NCBI RefSeq assembly: GCF_022458985.1
Contig: NC_061782.1
Location: 17,377,672 to 17,441,671, forward strand
Source: Mugil cephalus
Taxonomy: Eukaryota; Chordata; Actinopteri; Mugiliformes; Mugilidae
Direction of reading: 5' to 3'
Length of the DNA stretch: 64,000 bases
In this document: positions 54,614-64,000 of the stretch, piece by piece
How the letters are laid out: the number at the start of each line of letters is the position of its first letter
Position numbering within the stretch: the stretch's first letter is position 1
Program-made: the position numbers and the translations under genes
The notes under the pieces: model-generated
Database searches by the model: none
Told to the model about the DNA's origin: nothing
The model's input: only the letters and a program-made list of their open reading frames with translations

Positions 54614-54911
54614 TTTTTTTTAAGAACAGTCTCAACATTAGTGTAACCCTTTTTCAGATGAGGAGAAGATGGTGCAGGTGCCAGAGTGGCCTTCCTTTTT
54701 TTTTTTTCTTTTTTTGCCACTTTTTCTTTGGGAATGATGGTCTCTTGAGAGTACAGAGCAGTGTCAGAGATATGTCGGTGTGCATGTCTGGGAGCCTACT
54801 AAATCTGCTGCTTCATGCATGTGTTGGTCTGCTTCATCAGTACATGTGGACTTCCTTCGTGTGTGTAGAGGTCAGCCGCCTCTAGTCCTTCCCTCCCTCT
54901 CTTACGTTTTT

Positions 54912-63070
<8,159 letters not shown>

Positions 63071-63441
63071 TGCACCGTTCTGGCATAACATTATGACCAC
63101 CTTCCTAATAGGTCTCTGTTGAGCCTCCGAGACAGTTGTGACTCATCAGAGAATGGACATGGGTCATCTGAGGGTGTCCTGTGGTGTCTGGAAACAGACT
63201 GTTGTCAGCGGTGGCCTGTGGGTTGAGGGGAGGGGCCTCTGTGGATCCGGCTTGTTCCAGTTCATCCCACAGATGCTTGATCAGCTTGGGTTCTTGTGAA
63301 ATTAGAGGTCTTGTCAACACATTGTGCCGTTCTTCATGTTTTTGAGTTGTCGCTGAACAGTTTTTGGTGTGTGCCTGTGTCATAATATTATTATGTTTAC
63401 CTCTCCTGTCAGTGATTTTAATGTTCTGGCTGATCGGTGCA
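63071..63441 (-). mobile_element. Internally deleted Tc1-like DNA transposon
   Basis: The left end TGCACCGTTCTGGCATAACA and the reverse complement of the right end, TGCACCGATCAGCCAGAACA, form decayed terminal inverted repeats next to a TA at 63069-63070. On the - strand a 118-codon open frame retains the C-terminal region of a Tc1/mariner transposase, including PKLIKHLWDELEQ, which corresponds to the PDLNPIE-LW block. The N-terminal DNA-binding part and most of the catalytic core are missing, since intact elements of this kind are over 1 kb. It is therefore immobile by itself. It lies in phyhipl intron 1. Confidence 0.75.
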
Positions 63442-64000
63442 CTGAAACCTGCCTCTGTCATACCGTCTCCTTACTTATCGCGTTGCCTAATAATGCTGCG
63501 CTGGGGAACGTCGGCTGAGCAGTTTTGCCTCGTCATGATCAAGCAGCAAGAGAGTCAGTTTTTGAGCCCTTGCTTAAGAGCTTAGGGAACAGATTACTCA
63601 CGCTGTGCGCACATGCACAGGGAGCTCAAAATGACATAGAAGAACTGGACAGGCTTGAGCCGAGCACAAGACACAGAAATGACTGCTCCATGGAAGACGG
63701 AGAGCCTACCCACTGAATCTACTAAACCCTACCAAATGGACCTCATTGGGCATTACCCTTTTACTCAGCGTGCAGCCAAACGCCACAGTGTGGAATAGCA
63801 AGAGATGCAGAGGGATCAATACAAATCTTGTTAACATGCATATGCGGGTCCTTCCTAATGGCTTTCTATGGTTGGATTTGTTCCAGTCACACCTGGCTTC
63901 ATATCATGAATTACTTGTTACTGCTCTTTAGAAGCAATAGGAGAGTGGTTTGATTTCCATTCAAAACATCTAAACAATGTATTCTCTCTGTGATTGCTGT
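63442..64000 (-). other. phyhipl intron 1 (right edge)
   Basis: Unremarkable sequence to the window edge; nothing recognised. Small open frames on the + strand have no domain. Confidence 0.5.

Overview
This window is chromosomal DNA of a bony fish, most likely a spiny-rayed (percomorph) teleost. The evidence is intron-split vertebrate genes with GT-AG borders, AATAAA poly(A) signals, many microsatellites, and several interspersed repeats of kinds I know from teleosts. All exon joins were worked out by hand from reading frame, splice phase and similarity to remembered human proteins. No alignment was run.

Five genes are present in an order that matches human 10q21: ANK3 - CCDC6 - SLC16A9 - FAM13C - PHYHIPL. 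(1) About 0.36-7.4 kb, + strand: the 3' end of ankyrin-G (ank3), beyond the death domain, including a very large acidic alternative exon. (2) 10.1-22.6 kb, + strand: complete ccdc6, nine coding exons, 459 residues. (3) About 26.9-34.0 kb, + strand: complete slc16a9 (monocarboxylate transporter 9), five coding exons, 500 residues, with a probable non-coding first exon. (4) 34.6-53.9 kb, + strand: a FAM13 gene placed as fam13c by position and by its tail, 21 coding exons, 978 residues. (5) 60.6-54.6 kb, - strand: phyhipl, coding exons 2-5; exon 1 lies beyond the right edge. fam13c and phyhipl converge tail to tail.

The most interesting locus is fam13c. The mammalian FAM13C I remember has no RhoGAP domain. 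This copy has a complete, apparently catalytic RhoGAP domain behind an MGAGA start like that of FAM13A. It also has an internal ATG whose first codons (MFCFCFQ) lie in the pyrimidine tract and AG of the splice acceptor of exon 12. That internal start resembles the MFSCFCFSLQ start of human FAM13C. This suggests the mammalian protein descends from an internal-promoter short form, with its N-terminus a fossil splice site. In ank3 the alternative insert after the death domain is about four times the mammalian length and strongly acidic, and the tail combines an ankyrin-R/B-like module with an ankyrin-G-like end.

Between and inside the genes lie a deleted Tc1-like transposon, a MITE-like repeat with terminal inverted repeats, a 5'-truncated LINE tail, an inverted pair of Penelope-like (GIY-YIG) fragments, simple repeats and three RFX-type X-box-like palindromes. 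No prokaryotic, phage or CRISPR system is present. The genes are not an operon; their grouping is conserved vertebrate synteny.
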